This document shows, in pieces, positions 51,195-61,028 of a stretch of DNA of 64,000 nucleotides (positions are counted from its first letter, which is position 1; each line of letters begins with the position of its first letter). The notes under the pieces are model-generated. The model did no database searches and was not told the DNA's origin. It saw only the letters and a program-made list of their open reading frames with translations. Where the stretch lies: the NCBI GenBank assembly GCA_019448385.1, contig JAGTXO010000041.1, positions 1-64,000 on the forward strand, read 5' to 3'. Source of the stretch: Diacronema lutheri. Its lineage: Eukaryota; Haptophyta; Pavlovophyceae; Pavlovales; Pavlovaceae. The translations under genes and the position numbers were made by a program.

Positions 51195-53238
51195 GTGCGC
51201 CGGGCGCGCGGCCGTGGCCGTTCGCGCCGGTGCAGCCGCCGCGAGCGGTGCCGCTCGGCGCGCTTTCAAGGTCCGCGTCGAAGAGCGGGTGGAGCGGCGA
51301 GTAGCTCGCCGGAAAGAGCAAGGTCGCGCCGCCCGCGGGCAGCACGATGTCGCTCCCCACGCCCTCGACCGAGGCGCTGTGCGAGGGCGGCGGCGGGGGT
51401 GCGCGCGCGGCGTCGGGCGAGGGCGCGGCGAACATGGCAGAGCGCAGCGCGTCGTGACGCAACGGCAGCCGCTGCCACAGCTCACTCTCCAGCCGCATCC
51501 GCAGCTCGTCGACCCTCTCGCGGTGGAAGGCGGCGTAGAAGGCGGCGGACTTTGTCCGAACGGACGCGCGCAGCACGGTGGCGGGCTCGCCAGAGAAGGC
51601 ATGACCGAGGCGCATGAAACTGTCGACCTGTTTGACAAGTCTGAGCATCTGCTCGACGGAGAAGGTGGCCGTCGGCAGCAGCACGAGCAGCACGGCCAGC
51701 TGCCGCTGCATCTCCACCCATACCGCGCCCCTGCTGAGCGCCAAACCTCGCGCGAGCGTTTCGTGAGCGGCGCGAGGCACTTCCATGCCAGCGGCCGGCG
51801 CGGGCTCCGCGCTGGCGAGCGCGGTGCCGCGCGCCTTGGCGCCGCCTGCCGCACCGCCGCCGCCGCCGTCGGCCGCCTCGCCGGGCGCGCGTCGGCCGCC
51901 GTGCACGCCGTCCGCGTGCGAGAGGGTGTCCGCGTGGAGTATGACCATCGCGTGATGCGCGCTCAGCGCTTCGCATAGCGCGCGGAGGAGCGCGTTGAGC
52001 GTGCCGCCGACGCGGTCCTCGTGCACCATCGCGACGAGCTCCTTGAGGCTCGCTGCGTGCACGCGCTGCCGCTGCGTGGCCGCCGCCGTCTGCTTGAGCG
52101 ACGATGCGATCGCGGCGGCGTCAGCGGACGTGGCGGGCATGGTCGCGCCGCGCTCGGGTGGCGTGCGCGCGCCCGACGCGGCGATGGGCGCGGGCGCGAG
52201 GCCGGGCTGGGACGGCGCGGCGGGCGAGAGGCCAAGCTGCTCGAAGACGCATCGCCGCGCCGCCTCGTGCAGCGCGCGCGAGATGGCAGCGGCGAAGGCG
52301 TCTGGCGTCGACGCGACCAGATCGTCGATGCATCTGAGCGCGAGCGCACACTGCAGCACGCACCGGTAGGCGTCTGGCTCGAAGGCGGCGCAGAGGCGAC
52401 GGCGCGCGTCGTCGAGCAGCGCGAGCAGCCGCGCCTGCACCGTCTCCAGCTCGGCGATCACCGACAGCCGCTGCAGCAGCGAGCCGTCGCCCGCCGTCTC
52501 CCTCGCCGTCACGCACGTCGCGAGCAAGCGGCAACCGTCGAGCAGTTGAGGCAGCGGCGGTGCGTCGGTCGCCTTGTCGCTGAGCTCGGCGGCGAGTAGG
52601 GCCTGTAGCCGGTTCGCTGCTTGCACAGCCCCCGTGATCCCCTCAAGCCGCGCCGCAATCGCGCGCATCGCCGCCCTCCTGCGCAGCTTGCCAATGATGC
52701 TGAGGCCCGTGCGCGGCAGCGCGCTGTCCGCCGCGCGCAGGTGGCGGCGCGCGGCTTTGCAGCGCATGCCGGTGACGATGAGGTCGCTGCCGAGCTCAGA
52801 GATCTGCGACATCCCGTTTACGAACGTGCCGTAATTGGCCATCACGTTGGCCGACAGCTCGTGCGTCACGCGGTCGAGCGCCGAGTCGTAGCGCACGATC
52901 TCCTCGCTCATGTGCTTGGCAAAGCGCGCGGACGCGCCCGGCTCGTCCGAGTCAGGCGGGAGCGACTCGAGAAGGTGGCGCACGGGGTCAAAGTCCTTCT
53001 CAAAATAACCCTCCGCGATCACGCTCCGCAGCTCCTCCTCCGCCTGCTCCGTCTCGGCCGCCGGCTTTGGGAGCCGCTGGAACGCCTCGACGCGCGTCGG
53101 CTCGGGCGCGTTGCCGAGCAGGTGCGAGAATGAGCCGTGCGACGGGTCGAAATCGCCCACGCCGCGCTTGGCGGCGGCCATCACCCCCTTTGTCGCGTCC
53201 GCCATCCCCTCGATCCCCTCCCCCAGCCGCCGCAGCAT
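49265..53238 (-). CDS. VPS50: VPS50 (syndetin), EARP tethering complex subunit
   Basis: VPS50 is the specific subunit of the EARP complex that tethers recycling endosome vesicles. Three exons (50131-53238, 49776-49988, 49265-49645) join in phase 0 and give 1,233 residues. The N-terminal part carries the VPS54/VPS50 signature: EGYFEKDFDPVRHLLESLP, YGTFVNGMSQISELGSDL, CKAARRHLRAADSAL and the helices that follow. The C-terminal part has LNFAKMVHSYAHVMSTL and, after the first splice, FYKPPGELVEWGIEHSAY, equivalent to the end of plant and animal VPS50. The second intron appears to start with GC (AAG then GCACGC) and ends GTGCAG. The last exon is a poorly conserved Ser/Gly-rich tail. Its start lies 65 bases from a divergent small gene. 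Confidence 0.87.
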
Positions 53239-53303
53239 CTTGGCACCCGGGGTTGGCAAACACGACGGCCAGCTTCGCCGAGGCCTTTGTGCGCCCACCA
53301 ACA

Positions 53304-53759
53304 ATGGAGCAAGAACTTCTCGGGGCGAGAGGTGCGGTCGGACGGCGCGAACCACCGTCGCGGCTGTGTGTCGTGGCGGTCGTCCTGGCCTTCGCCTTGC
53401 AGCCTGGTGTGCTCCTCACGTGGGAGGGCCTCGCTCCACGCGCGGCTCAGCCGCGCAACGTCGGCGCTCTCGCCCTGCTACTCATCGCGCTGTGCACGTA
53501 CCACGCCTTCGAGGCGCGCGCGGCGAGCACTAAGGGCGTTGAGCCCGACGCTCGGCCGGCTGCCAACGAGTCCGAGTGCCGCCTCCTCCGGCAAGTCCTC
53601 GTCGAGCTGGCGGAGGTGAGGGCGCAGCTGCAAGTCATCTCCGCGGCGAAGAGCGCACCGGCCGCGCCTGCGACCGCCGGTGCCAAGGCCCCAGGCGCCG
53701 CAAAGTCTGCGCTCTGCTCGCCGAACGTATGCGACGTCCACAGGTCTATGCACCGGTGA
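53304..53759 (+). CDS. Small protein with two membrane segments
   Basis: The frame encodes 151 residues with hydrophobic helices at SRLCVVAVVLAFALQPGVLL and VGALALLLIALCTYHAF, linked by a short loop. A helical, charged stretch follows (LRQVLVELAEVRAQLQVI), then an Ala/Pro-rich linker and a Cys-containing end. The start at ATGGAGCAAGAA is preferred because an upstream extension would be antisense to the VPS50 gene. I do not recognise the family. It shares its promoter region with VPS50. Confidence 0.55.
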   Translation: MEQELLGARGAVGRREPPSRLCVVAVVLAFALQPGVLLTWEGLAPRAAQPRNVGALALLLIALCTYHAFEARAASTKGVEPDARPAANESECRLLRQVLVELAEVRAQLQVISAAKSAPAAPATAGAKAPGAAKSALCSPNVCDVHRSMHR

Positions 53760-54044
53760 GCGCTAAATGAAACAGAGCAGCGTCAGCCGGCGCGGCTGTC
53801 AGAGCGCGCGAGGAGCTCGTCCGGGCCCACGACACCGTGAAGCCGAAGGCGGAGTAGCCCGCACGCTCTCGGCTCGTCAAGCAGCTGGCGCAACGGTCAC
53901 GCCGCGCGCGCGCTTGCATCGCGGCATCACACGGTGGGCTTGGTGACCTGTACAAACGCTGAAACGGTGCCCCCCCCCCCCCCCCCCACGCGCCCCTTGG
54001 GCCTGGCGCGTGGCGCTCGCCACGCCAGGTGCGGCGGCCGTGCG
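53760..54044. other. Convergent 3' region with a poly-C run
   Basis: The 285 bases between the small membrane protein and the ARF gene hold no gene. A run of about 18 C lies at 53971-53988. Confidence 0.65.
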
Positions 54045-54590
54045 TCATAGGGGCTTTGCGTGGCTGTGCACCCACTCGAGCGCCTCGGCCAGCCCTTGGC
54101 CGGTGCGGGCGCACGTGCGGAGGACTTTCCAGTCCACGTCGCGGAGTGCGTCGAGGCGCATCCGCCGGGTCAGCTCCTTGACACTTACGGCGTACGGCAA
54201 GTCGCACTTGTTCGCGAGCACGAGGAGACACGCGTGCCGCAGCTCGCGGTTAGCCATCATCGCGTGGAGCTCCTCGGCGCTCTTTGCTAGGCGCTCGCCG
54301 TCGTTGCTGTCCACGACATAGATGACGACCTGCGTGCCCGTGTAGTGGTGCCTCCAAAACACGCGCAGGTTGTCCTGCCCACCGACGTCCCACATCCCAA
54401 AACGAGCGCTCTTGTAGTCGACGACCTCCGCATTGAAGCTGAGCGTTGGCATCGTCGTGACCATCACGTCGGCCTTCTCGACGCCGATCTTGAGTTTGTG
54501 CAGGATGGTGGTCTTCCCCGCGGAGTCGAGGCCGGCAAAGAGCACCTTGATCGGCACTCGCCTCCGGAAGATGCTCGCTATGCCTCCCAT
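54045..54590 (-). CDS. ARF-family small GTPase
   Basis: The product has 181 residues, the standard ARF length. It opens [20 protein letters not shown]; Gly2 suits N-myristoylation and membrane binding. The P-loop GLDSAGKTT, switch region [18 protein letters not shown] and the C-terminal CARTGQGL box are present. The guanine box reads NKCD where ARFs have NKQD, a mild change. Switch I ([10 protein letters not shown]) also departs from the ARF1 PTIGFNVETV, so this is a divergent ARF or ARL rather than ARF1. A frame open further upstream would add 32 residues and hide the myristoylation site, so the inner start is chosen. Confidence 0.92.
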   Translation of the reverse strand: MGGIASIFRRRVPIKVLFAGLDSAGKTTILHKLKIGVEKADVMVTTMPTLSFNAEVVDYKSARFGMWDVGGQDNLRVFWRHHYTGTQVVIYVVDSNDGERLAKSAEELHAMMANRELRHACLLVLANKCDLPYAVSVKELTRRMRLDALRDVDWKVLRTCARTGQGLAEALEWVHSHAKPL

Positions 54591-54754
54591 CTGCGCCGAA
54601 CCGCCGCGCGAGCGCCTGCCCGAGCCTGAGCAGCCCGACGCTGGATTTCGCGGCCTGCCGCCGTCCTTGATCGGCAGTCGCTTCACGAGTGAAGCGCACG
54701 ATGGCGGAGGTGCGAAGGAGAGAATATCGGCGTTGGCGTGGGCAGCCGTGACGC

Positions 54755-55000
54755 GTGCCCAACGTGAAGCGCGTCAAGGAGGAGCTCAAGGCGCAGGGCA
54801 TGCTCGTCGCCGCCACGCTCATGTCGCGACTGGCCGGCCAGGACGGAGTGGCCATCCCGCTCAGGGACGGCGTGGCCGTCGCACAGGCGCGCCCAGCTGG
54901 GCGCGCCTCTTTGACCCTGTGCGCGACGTGTGGCGCGTGCCGCTGCAGTGCAAGGCAGCGCCGGCGCCGAGCGGCTTGGCGTGCGGTCAGAGCTGACTGA
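54755..55000 (+). CDS. Possible small protein of 81 residues
   Basis: A plus-strand frame begins [18 protein letters not shown] and then [19 protein letters not shown], which has balanced composition for about 50 residues before turning Arg/Ala-rich. It lies in the 465-base gap between the ARF gene and the F-box/WD40 gene. It could be a real small exon or a shadow frame. No family is recognised. Confidence 0.3.
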   Translation: MPNVKRVKEELKAQGMLVAATLMSRLAGQDGVAIPLRDGVAVAQARPAGRASLTLCATCGACRCSARQRRRRAAWRAVRAD

Positions 55001-55055
55001 AGCCAGAAATGCACACGCTGTCTGTGGGCCCGCGCTGTTTGCCGTTTCGCGCACG

Positions 55056-57274
55056 TCAGCGCTTGCGTGGCCGAGTGCCAGAGTTGGACGCGCCCGCGCT
55101 GGGCACCCACTGCTGCAGCGCCGTGGCGGGCAGCTGGGCCGCAACCGCAGACGTCGCGCCCGCCGGCGCGTGCGCGGTGCTGACGAGCCCCTGCTGCTCG
55201 AGCGGGCAGTGGCTGCTGAAGCCGAGCGTGCTCAAGAAACTGTGGATCATCCCCGTGGAGCACGAGCGCATCGCGTGCACCGCCTCGTCGCTCAGGTTAA
55301 CAGGAGGCAGCGACGGCGCGCGCGGCGCGGGCGCGGGCTCGCGCGGCGCGGCGAGCGGCTCGGGCGCGCCCGCGGGCAGCACGGGTACGACGCACGCGGG
55401 GAGCGCCTCTTCCACCTCCTCGCCTTCGCCCTCGCGCTGCGCGTCGTGCGCGCGCAGTGAATCAAAGTCCCAGATTCGAATGACAGAGTCCTCCGACGCG
55501 GAGATCACGCAGTCGTCCGAAACGACCATCGAGCCGACCGGGCCGACATGCCCTTCAAGCAGGTAGCGCAAGCGGCCGTCGCACGCGTCGCGCACCTCGA
55601 TCGTGCCGCGCTCGCAGCCGTTGACCAGGAAGCGCTCGTTGTAGTCGAAGCCCCAGATCTCATCGCGCACGTGCGAGTGCTGCACGACGTTCTGTTCCCA
55701 GAATTTGAGGCTCCCGTCCTGCGCGCGGCGGGCAGTGCGCGCCGGTGCCCGACGGCCGGCGCGGCGCCACCGCCGTGAGACACGGGTGGCGTGCGCCCCG
55801 CACGTCGCGCGGCGCGGCGCGGCGCGGCCATGCGCGCACCTCGCTCGACGAGATGAGCTCAGAGCCCCTCCGGCGGAGGCACGTGACCGGATCCGTGTGG
55901 AACGAGCGTATGTCCACGCAGCTCATCGTCCGCAGGTCCCACTGGCGGATCTGCGAGTCGCCCGACGCGCTGAGCAGCTCGACGCCGCCGGGCAATGAGA
56001 GCAGGCAGGAGACGTATGACGAGTGGCCGCGCATCGCGCCGCTCACCAGGCCCGTGCGCAGGTCGAGCAGCCGGATCGTCTTGTCCATGGAGCCCACCAG
56101 CATGGACCGCTCGTCGAACGGCTGCATCGTCAAGATGTACCGCTGCCCGCCCGGCGCGCCGTCCGTGTCAACCGAGCCGTGCACCGCGCACGCGCCCTCA
56201 AAGTCGATTGTCTGACTTTGCTGCCGGCGCTCCAGGTCCCAAAAGCGGATCGTGCCGTCGTGCCCTGCACGCGCGCGCGCGCAAACAAGGCGGCGGGCAC
56301 GGCGGCGCCGATGGGGTTGGTCGGTCGGCTGCCGCCCGTCGCGAGGCTCTCGCGCGCACCCGCCGCGCGCGCGAATCGGCCGTGGTGCCGCGGCGTGCGG
56401 CACGTGCTGGCGGAGGAGGGCGGGGTCCACGAAGCGGACGCCAGGCGCGCCTGCCGCGCCGTGCAGACGGTAGCCACGCGCCGTGCGCGCGGGCGCAGCC
56501 GTCGCGCCGCGCAGGCGTGTGCGCGCACCTCCTGAGCAGATCGAATTGGCGTGCAGCTCGTCTGCACACAGGCAGCTGACCCAGCTCGTGTGGCGCGTCC
56601 AGCAGTCGAGCTGCGCACCGGAGTGCACGTCCCACAGCCGAATCGTCGAGTCCTGCGAGCCGCTCAGCAGCAGCGGGCCCTTTCGCAACAGGCAGAAGAC
56701 CTGCGTCGGGCCGGCCACGCGTCGGTTGGCGCGCCCCCACGCGTCGGCACGAGGTGAAGAGCGCGCGCGCAAAGCGGTACCGCGGGTCAATGGCGAGCAA
56801 ATCGGCGCGCGGGCGCGAGAGATATAGAGCGATGGCGCTCGGCGGCGCGTTGCGCACCTCGTCCGTGTGACCTGTCAGAAGGCGCGAGCGGTGGCGGCCC
56901 GTGCGCCAGTTGCGCAGCATTGCGCCGTCCTGCGCGCTCCGCCGGCGGCACGCGCCGTACCACGAATTAAGGCCATGGTGCGCGAGGATGCCGTCCGGTT
57001 CCATATCGCAGCCACGCGTGTCGAGGATGTCGCGCAGCCGACGGCCGGCCCACTGCTCCACGTACCGCTGCAGCCACATCTGGTCGGCGCGGCGCACAAT
57101 GTCGCGCAGCTGCCGGTTGGTCTGCGCGAGGCTGAGCAGCGCAGGCTCGTCGAGGAAGCTCAGCATGCCCTCGATGATCTCGCGCGGGAGGGCGCACAAC
57201 CCACTTAGCGACGGGCGCCACGTCGCGGCGCGCATCGAGCGCGTTACGCGCGTCGAGCCGTCGTGAGTGGCCAT
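55056..57274 (-). CDS. F-box/WD40 repeat protein (SCF ligase substrate receptor)
   Basis: Four exons (56858-57274, 56529-56700, 55840-56264, 55056-55718) join in phases 0, 1 and 0 and give 558 residues. An F-box (LPREIIEGMLSFLDEPALLSLAQ) occupies about residues 25-65 and would bind SKP1. WD40 blades follow, several with GH and WD ends: LLSGSQDSTIRLWDVHSG, GHDGTIRFWDLE across the second splice, MLVGSMDKTIRLLDL, LLSASGDSQIRQWDL, DGSLKFWEQ across the third splice, and VISASEDSVIRIWDFD. Exon borders fall inside the propeller without breaking a blade. The C-terminal 90 residues are Ala/Pro-rich. The substrate is unknown. The gene is head-to-head with prefoldin subunit 1. Confidence 0.9.
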
Positions 57275-57392
57275 GGCGCAAAAAGGCTCGGTGTAAAAGG
57301 GACAACAGAGAGGGGGAAGATTTTTCATATCAATTTTATAATTTTCATAAGAATATTATTCTGAAAAAATAATACAAAAGGCCGCAACCGCC
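57275..57392. promoter_or_regulatory. AT-rich bidirectional promoter
   Basis: The 118 bases between the F-box/WD40 and prefoldin start codons contain about 60 bases of nearly pure A/T (TTTTCATATCAATTTTATAA and on), in a genome that is otherwise extremely GC-rich. The position makes a shared promoter the obvious reading. Confidence 0.6.
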
Positions 57393-57950
57393 ATGAGTCA
57401 GATCGCGATGGACCAGGCGGTGCGCGCCGGAGCCGGCCGCACGCGCTGACAAGCCTCCCGCCGTGTCTGCCGTGGCCATCCGTCTTACGCCCGCCCGCAC
57501 ATGCTCGCACGCACGTGCGTCCTTCGCTCCCTACATGTGTTCGTGCGCGTCGCACCGCGCGCCGGCGCGCCGCAGGAATACGCCACGTTCCAGGAGCTGC
57601 AGAGCAACGTGACAAACGTGATGCGTGACCTGCAGCTGGCGGGCGGTCGGCTCAACGGGCGGACACGCGAGAAGCAGCTCGGCGAGATCACGCTCAAGGG
57701 GCTCAACGAGCTTCCGGCTGAAACGCGGGTGCACACTCAGCTCGGCAAAGCGTTCCTCACGCAGCCGCTTGCCGACGTGAAGGCGAGCCTTCAGGCAAGG
57801 ACGGAGGAGGCGAGCAGGGAGGCGGCGGCGCTCGCGGAGAAAAAGGCCCACCTCGAGGCCAAGGTGAAGCAGGCGGAGCAGGAGGCGCAAGAGTTCTTCC
57901 AAGCGCATGTGAAAACCGTCGACCCCGCGGCGGCCGCCTCGGGTTCTTGA
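57393..57950 (+). CDS. PFDN1: Prefoldin subunit 1 (beta-type)
   Basis: This is a subunit of the hexameric chaperone that hands unfolded actin and tubulin to CCT. A 27-base first exon (57393-57419, MSQIAMDQA) joins in phase 0 to 57576-57950 across a GTGCGC...CGCAG intron, giving 133 residues. The order is that of beta-type prefoldins: helix EYATFQELQSNVTNVMRDL, hairpin LGEITLKGLNELPAETRV and QLGKAFLTQPLADVKASL, then helix EKKAHLEAKVKQAEQEAQEF. Length matches the family. Without the short exon the helix would start with a poor Arg-rich leader. Confidence 0.88.
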
Positions 57951-58084
57951 CGGCCACGCGCGACAGGGAGAGAGTTGACCGGCGGGGAGGGAGTCCGGCA
58001 CCGAGTGCGCCTTTCTCTGCTCAGACCCAGCGCCGCGAACTCTTGTCAGCGCAGCTGCAGTTGACCATTGGCCTCGGCTTCGAG

Positions 58085-59470
58085 TCAACCGTGCGCCACG
58101 GGAGCCGCACCGGCGTCGTCGGCGTCCGCCTGCCCCGCCTCTTCGACCGCCGGCGGCTGGAAGGGCTGAACGTGCACCCAGTGTGCATCCCATGGCCCGG
58201 CGGGCAAGCTGTCGCACACGCACTCGCGGAAGCCGCAGACCGACTCAGACCGACTCGCGCGCTCCGCATCCGTCTCGCGCGCGGGCGTGCCAAAGAGCGC
58301 GACGGCGCAGCCGAACTGGTGCGAGAATGGCATCGGCTCGGCGGGCCCGCGCGGGCCGATCTCCCCCTGCGAGAAGAAGCCAGTGAGCGTGGGCGCGCAC
58401 GGAGCGAGCGCGGCGAGGAGAGCGCGCGACTCGCAGTTGGCTGCGCCGCCGTGGAAGTTGCGCCCGCGGCCGACGCACGAGACGATGAACGCGGCGTGCA
58501 CCACCTCGAGCGGCGGGCCGTACGCCAGCAACCTGTGCGCGAAGTGCTCGCACGGCTGCGCGCGCGCGAACGCGCGCATCGCGACGGCGTGCGCGGCCGC
58601 GCCCGCGCCCCATTCCTCGCAGACAACGCACGTACGCATCGCGCACGCGGCGGAGCGGAGGACGACGAACATCGTGTGCGTGCGCGCGCCCACCGAGAGC
58701 AGCCCGCCGCGCCGGCCATTGTACAGGTAGACGCGCGCGGACGAGCCGCTCGCGTGTCCTCCGCAGATGGGCAAATCGTAACCGTCGAGCCAGTCGTTCA
58801 CGCGCTGCACGTCGTCGTCGCGCTGCGCGGCGGTGAAGACGAAAAGGCCGCCGCCGCCCGTCGCGCCGGGCATCGCGTCTTTGTGAATCTGGTCCATCCA
58901 GTGGTTGAAGAGCGACTGCCCATCCGCCCTGCCCGAGCGCGTGCGCCGCACGGCCAGCTCGACGTCGACAATCGGTGCGCCCATGTCACGCATCGCGAAA
59001 AAGTGGACGGACGTCGCGGGGAGCTGCTGCACGTGCAGGCTAATTGACGCGCCGTTCTCCCGCTCGACCGGCTCGCACGAGCCCGCGGCAGCCGGGCCGA
59101 GCGCGCCCAGGCAGCTCGTGCCGACGAGCACTAGGTCGGGCGGGAGCGACGCGCCGACGGCCGCGACGATCTCGTCGCGGTGCCGCGTCGTGAAGGTGCT
59201 CGAGATCGTGATGATCCCGAGGTTCGGCCTGAACGCGAGCTTGCCCACGAACGCGAGCAGCTCTGCGATCGCCACGGCCTTACCAGGCTTGGTGCACAGG
59301 CACGCCGAGCTTTGCGGCGTCGCGGCATGAGCCCAATGCGACATCGCCTCGATGGAGAGCGCGCGCCACGCGCGGCAAGTGCGCCGGCACGCGGCGAGCG
59401 CGCCAACGTCGAGCTGGCCAAAGACGAGCCTCATCTCCTCATCGCCGAGGGATTGCGCAAACGACGCCAT
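58085..59470 (-). CDS. F-box/FIST-domain protein, FBXO22-like
   Basis: The intronless product has 461 residues. An F-box-like helix set (LGDEEMRLVFGQLDVGALAA and CRRTCRAWRAL) is followed by a FIST domain: an N-part with VLVGTSCLGALG and a strand-rich middle, then a C-part with CVGRGRNFHGGAANCESRAL and LTGFFSQGEIGP before PFSHQFGCAVALFG. FIST domains are ligand-sensing modules, and FBXO22 combines one with an F-box as a ubiquitin ligase receptor. The start MASFAQSLGDEEM is chosen since the frame upstream overlaps low-complexity sequence. It lies 148 bases upstream, in transcription terms, of nothing shared: the next gene on the same strand ends just beyond its start. Confidence 0.85.
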   Translation of the reverse strand: MASFAQSLGDEEMRLVFGQLDVGALAACRRTCRAWRALSIEAMSHWAHAATPQSSACLCTKPGKAVAIAELLAFVGKLAFRPNLGIITISSTFTTRHRDEIVAAVGASLPPDLVLVGTSCLGALGPAAAGSCEPVERENGASISLHVQQLPATSVHFFAMRDMGAPIVDVELAVRRTRSGRADGQSLFNHWMDQIHKDAMPGATGGGGLFVFTAAQRDDDVQRVNDWLDGYDLPICGGHASGSSARVYLYNGRRGGLLSVGARTHTMFVVLRSAACAMRTCVVCEEWGAGAAAHAVAMRAFARAQPCEHFAHRLLAYGPPLEVVHAAFIVSCVGRGRNFHGGAANCESRALLAALAPCAPTLTGFFSQGEIGPRGPAEPMPFSHQFGCAVALFGTPARETDAERASRSESVCGFRECVCDSLPAGPWDAHWVHVQPFQPPAVEEAGQADADDAGAAPVAHG

Positions 59471-59618
59471 CGTGGTACGACTCCCGAGTCTCGACGGTAA
59501 GTCGCATGCGGCAAAGGACCACTGGCCCGGCGAGCCCGGCCACCCTCCCTCGCCCCTCGCTTCAACGCTCGCCCTCACCTCAACTGCATAACGCCAGCCT
59601 GGCCTCCTGTTCGTGATC

Positions 59619-60758
59619 CTACACCTGCGCAGCCGGGGTCCAGTCGAGAACGACCTCGCCGTGCGTGAGCATCAGCCGCTTGATGTGCTGGCGCGCCGTC
59701 GCGTACATGTACCCGAGGTAGTGCAACACGCCAATCATCGCAAAGAGCCGCAGGATCCGAAAGCCGTTGGCCGCGCACGAGAGCATCACACAGCGCAGGC
59801 ACGCGTCGCGCGAGATCTGGTCGCGCTTGAGCAGCTCGTGCAGGTGCTCAGCGAGGCCGGCGTGCGCGACGACAAGCAGGCCGCGCACAATGCGCAGCGC
59901 CCACCCTCGCCGCGCAAGCCAGTCCCACGGCCGCCAGTCGACGAGGCGGAAGAAGCAACGCTCGACTGGCAGCGGCAGCATTGCAAAGACAAGCACGGTG
60001 CAGGCCGTGCAGAGCAGCGTGCACGCGTGAAGCACCGCGCGGCTGCGGAGGTGCGGCGCGAGCGACGTCGTGCGCACCGCGTACCTCGCGCGGCACTGGT
60101 CGCAGTGCGTGAAGCTGCTCGTGCCGACCGCGCGCAGCCGCCACTCGGCGAGGCAGCGCGCGTGCACGAGGCGCATCGAGCCGGAGCAGCGGCACGGTGC
60201 GAGGAGGCGGTTGAAGCGGCTGCTCCCACCATCAAAGCAGATGCGGCACATGCGCTCGTCCTCCGCCGCCGCCGCCCCCTCGTCGCCATCGATCGTGCCG
60301 CGCGCGCCGCGCGCGCCCTCGTCCTCCGCCGTCGCCGCCCCCTCGTCGCCATCGATCGTGCCGCGCGCGCCGCGCGCGCCCGCTGAGCTGGCGGGCGCGC
60401 CCGCGCTGGACGCGCGCGCCACCGGCGTCTGCTCGGGCACAGGGGTGGCGTGCGCCGCCGCTGGTTCAGCGTCTGAGCCGTACAGGCTGCGCGCCCTGCC
60501 GGGCAGCGCGACGGCGACGACGCTCGGATGGACGTCAAGGCCGGCGCGCGAGAGGCTCGCCGCATCGTCGGCGAGCACGGCGCCTCGGTGGCAAATCGCG
60601 AGAGGGACGGCGGGACCAAAGCCAGCGTCATTTCGGATGCGAGCACGCAGCCAGCCGACCGTCGCGTCGGCGGGCGCAATCATGATCGACGGCGGGCTGC
60701 CGGCGCGTCTCACGGAGATCGAGACGTCGTCATTATTCGCCCCTTCCCTGGCTGCCAT
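59619..60758 (-). CDS. RING-CH (MARCH-type) membrane ubiquitin ligase
   Basis: The product has 379 residues. The N-terminal 85 residues look ubiquitin-like (VSISVRRAGSPPSIMI to VVAVALPG). A duplicated acidic linker follows, then a RING-CH domain: MCRICFDGG, APCRCSGSMRLVHARCLAEW and HCDQCRARY, with the C4HC3 order typical of MARCH ligases. Hydrophobic segments follow (LHACTLLCTACTVLVFAML and LRLFAMIGVLHYLGYMY), so the enzyme is probably membrane-bound and ubiquitinates membrane proteins. The linker holds two tandem copies of GARGARGTIDGDEGAA. The fusion to a ubiquitin-like domain is unusual. Confidence 0.87.
   Translation of the reverse strand: MAAREGANNDDVSISVRRAGSPPSIMIAPADATVGWLRARIRNDAGFGPAVPLAICHRGAVLADDAASLSRAGLDVHPSVVAVALPGRARSLYGSDAEPAAAHATPVPEQTPVARASSAGAPASSAGARGARGTIDGDEGAATAEDEGARGARGTIDGDEGAAAAEDERMCRICFDGGSSRFNRLLAPCRCSGSMRLVHARCLAEWRLRAVGTSSFTHCDQCRARYAVRTTSLAPHLRSRAVLHACTLLCTACTVLVFAMLPLPVERCFFRLVDWRPWDWLARRGWALRIVRGLLVVAHAGLAEHLHELLKRDQISRDACLRCVMLSCAANGFRILRLFAMIGVLHYLGYMYATARQHIKRLMLTHGEVVLDWTPAAQV
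60255..60390 (-). repeat. 66-bp tandem duplication in the RING-CH gene
   Basis: Two nearly identical copies of a unit containing GCCATCGATCGTGCCGCGCG lie head to tail and encode the duplicated acidic linker. The high identity shows the duplication is young. Confidence 0.85.
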
Positions 60759-61028
60759 TTTTTTTTTCTCACTTGATCAATTTTGAATTTTCTCATTTTC
60801 CCGTACTGTGAACGACCGGAGCCCACAACTTGGCCGAGCACGTGCAGGTAGGATTCGCGAGCGCGCGCGTCCCCTCGCCGAGCGGCGGCGCTGTCCACGC
60901 CTGGCCACGCGGCTGACGCCTTTGCCGGCGTGGGGGGTTGGGGGCATGCGCTGCGCTCATCCGTGCCTCCGCTCCGTTCGCCGCGCCCCGCCCGCCGTCG
61001 CGCCGAGCAGCACGCGCGGGCGCGCGCC
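60759..61028. promoter_or_regulatory. Divergent promoter region with AT-rich island
   Basis: Between the RING-CH and RNA-binding protein starts, bases 60765-60812 are strongly AT-rich (T-run, then TGATCAATTTTGAATTTTCT). The rest is GC-rich leader of the RNA-binding protein gene. Confidence 0.55.
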
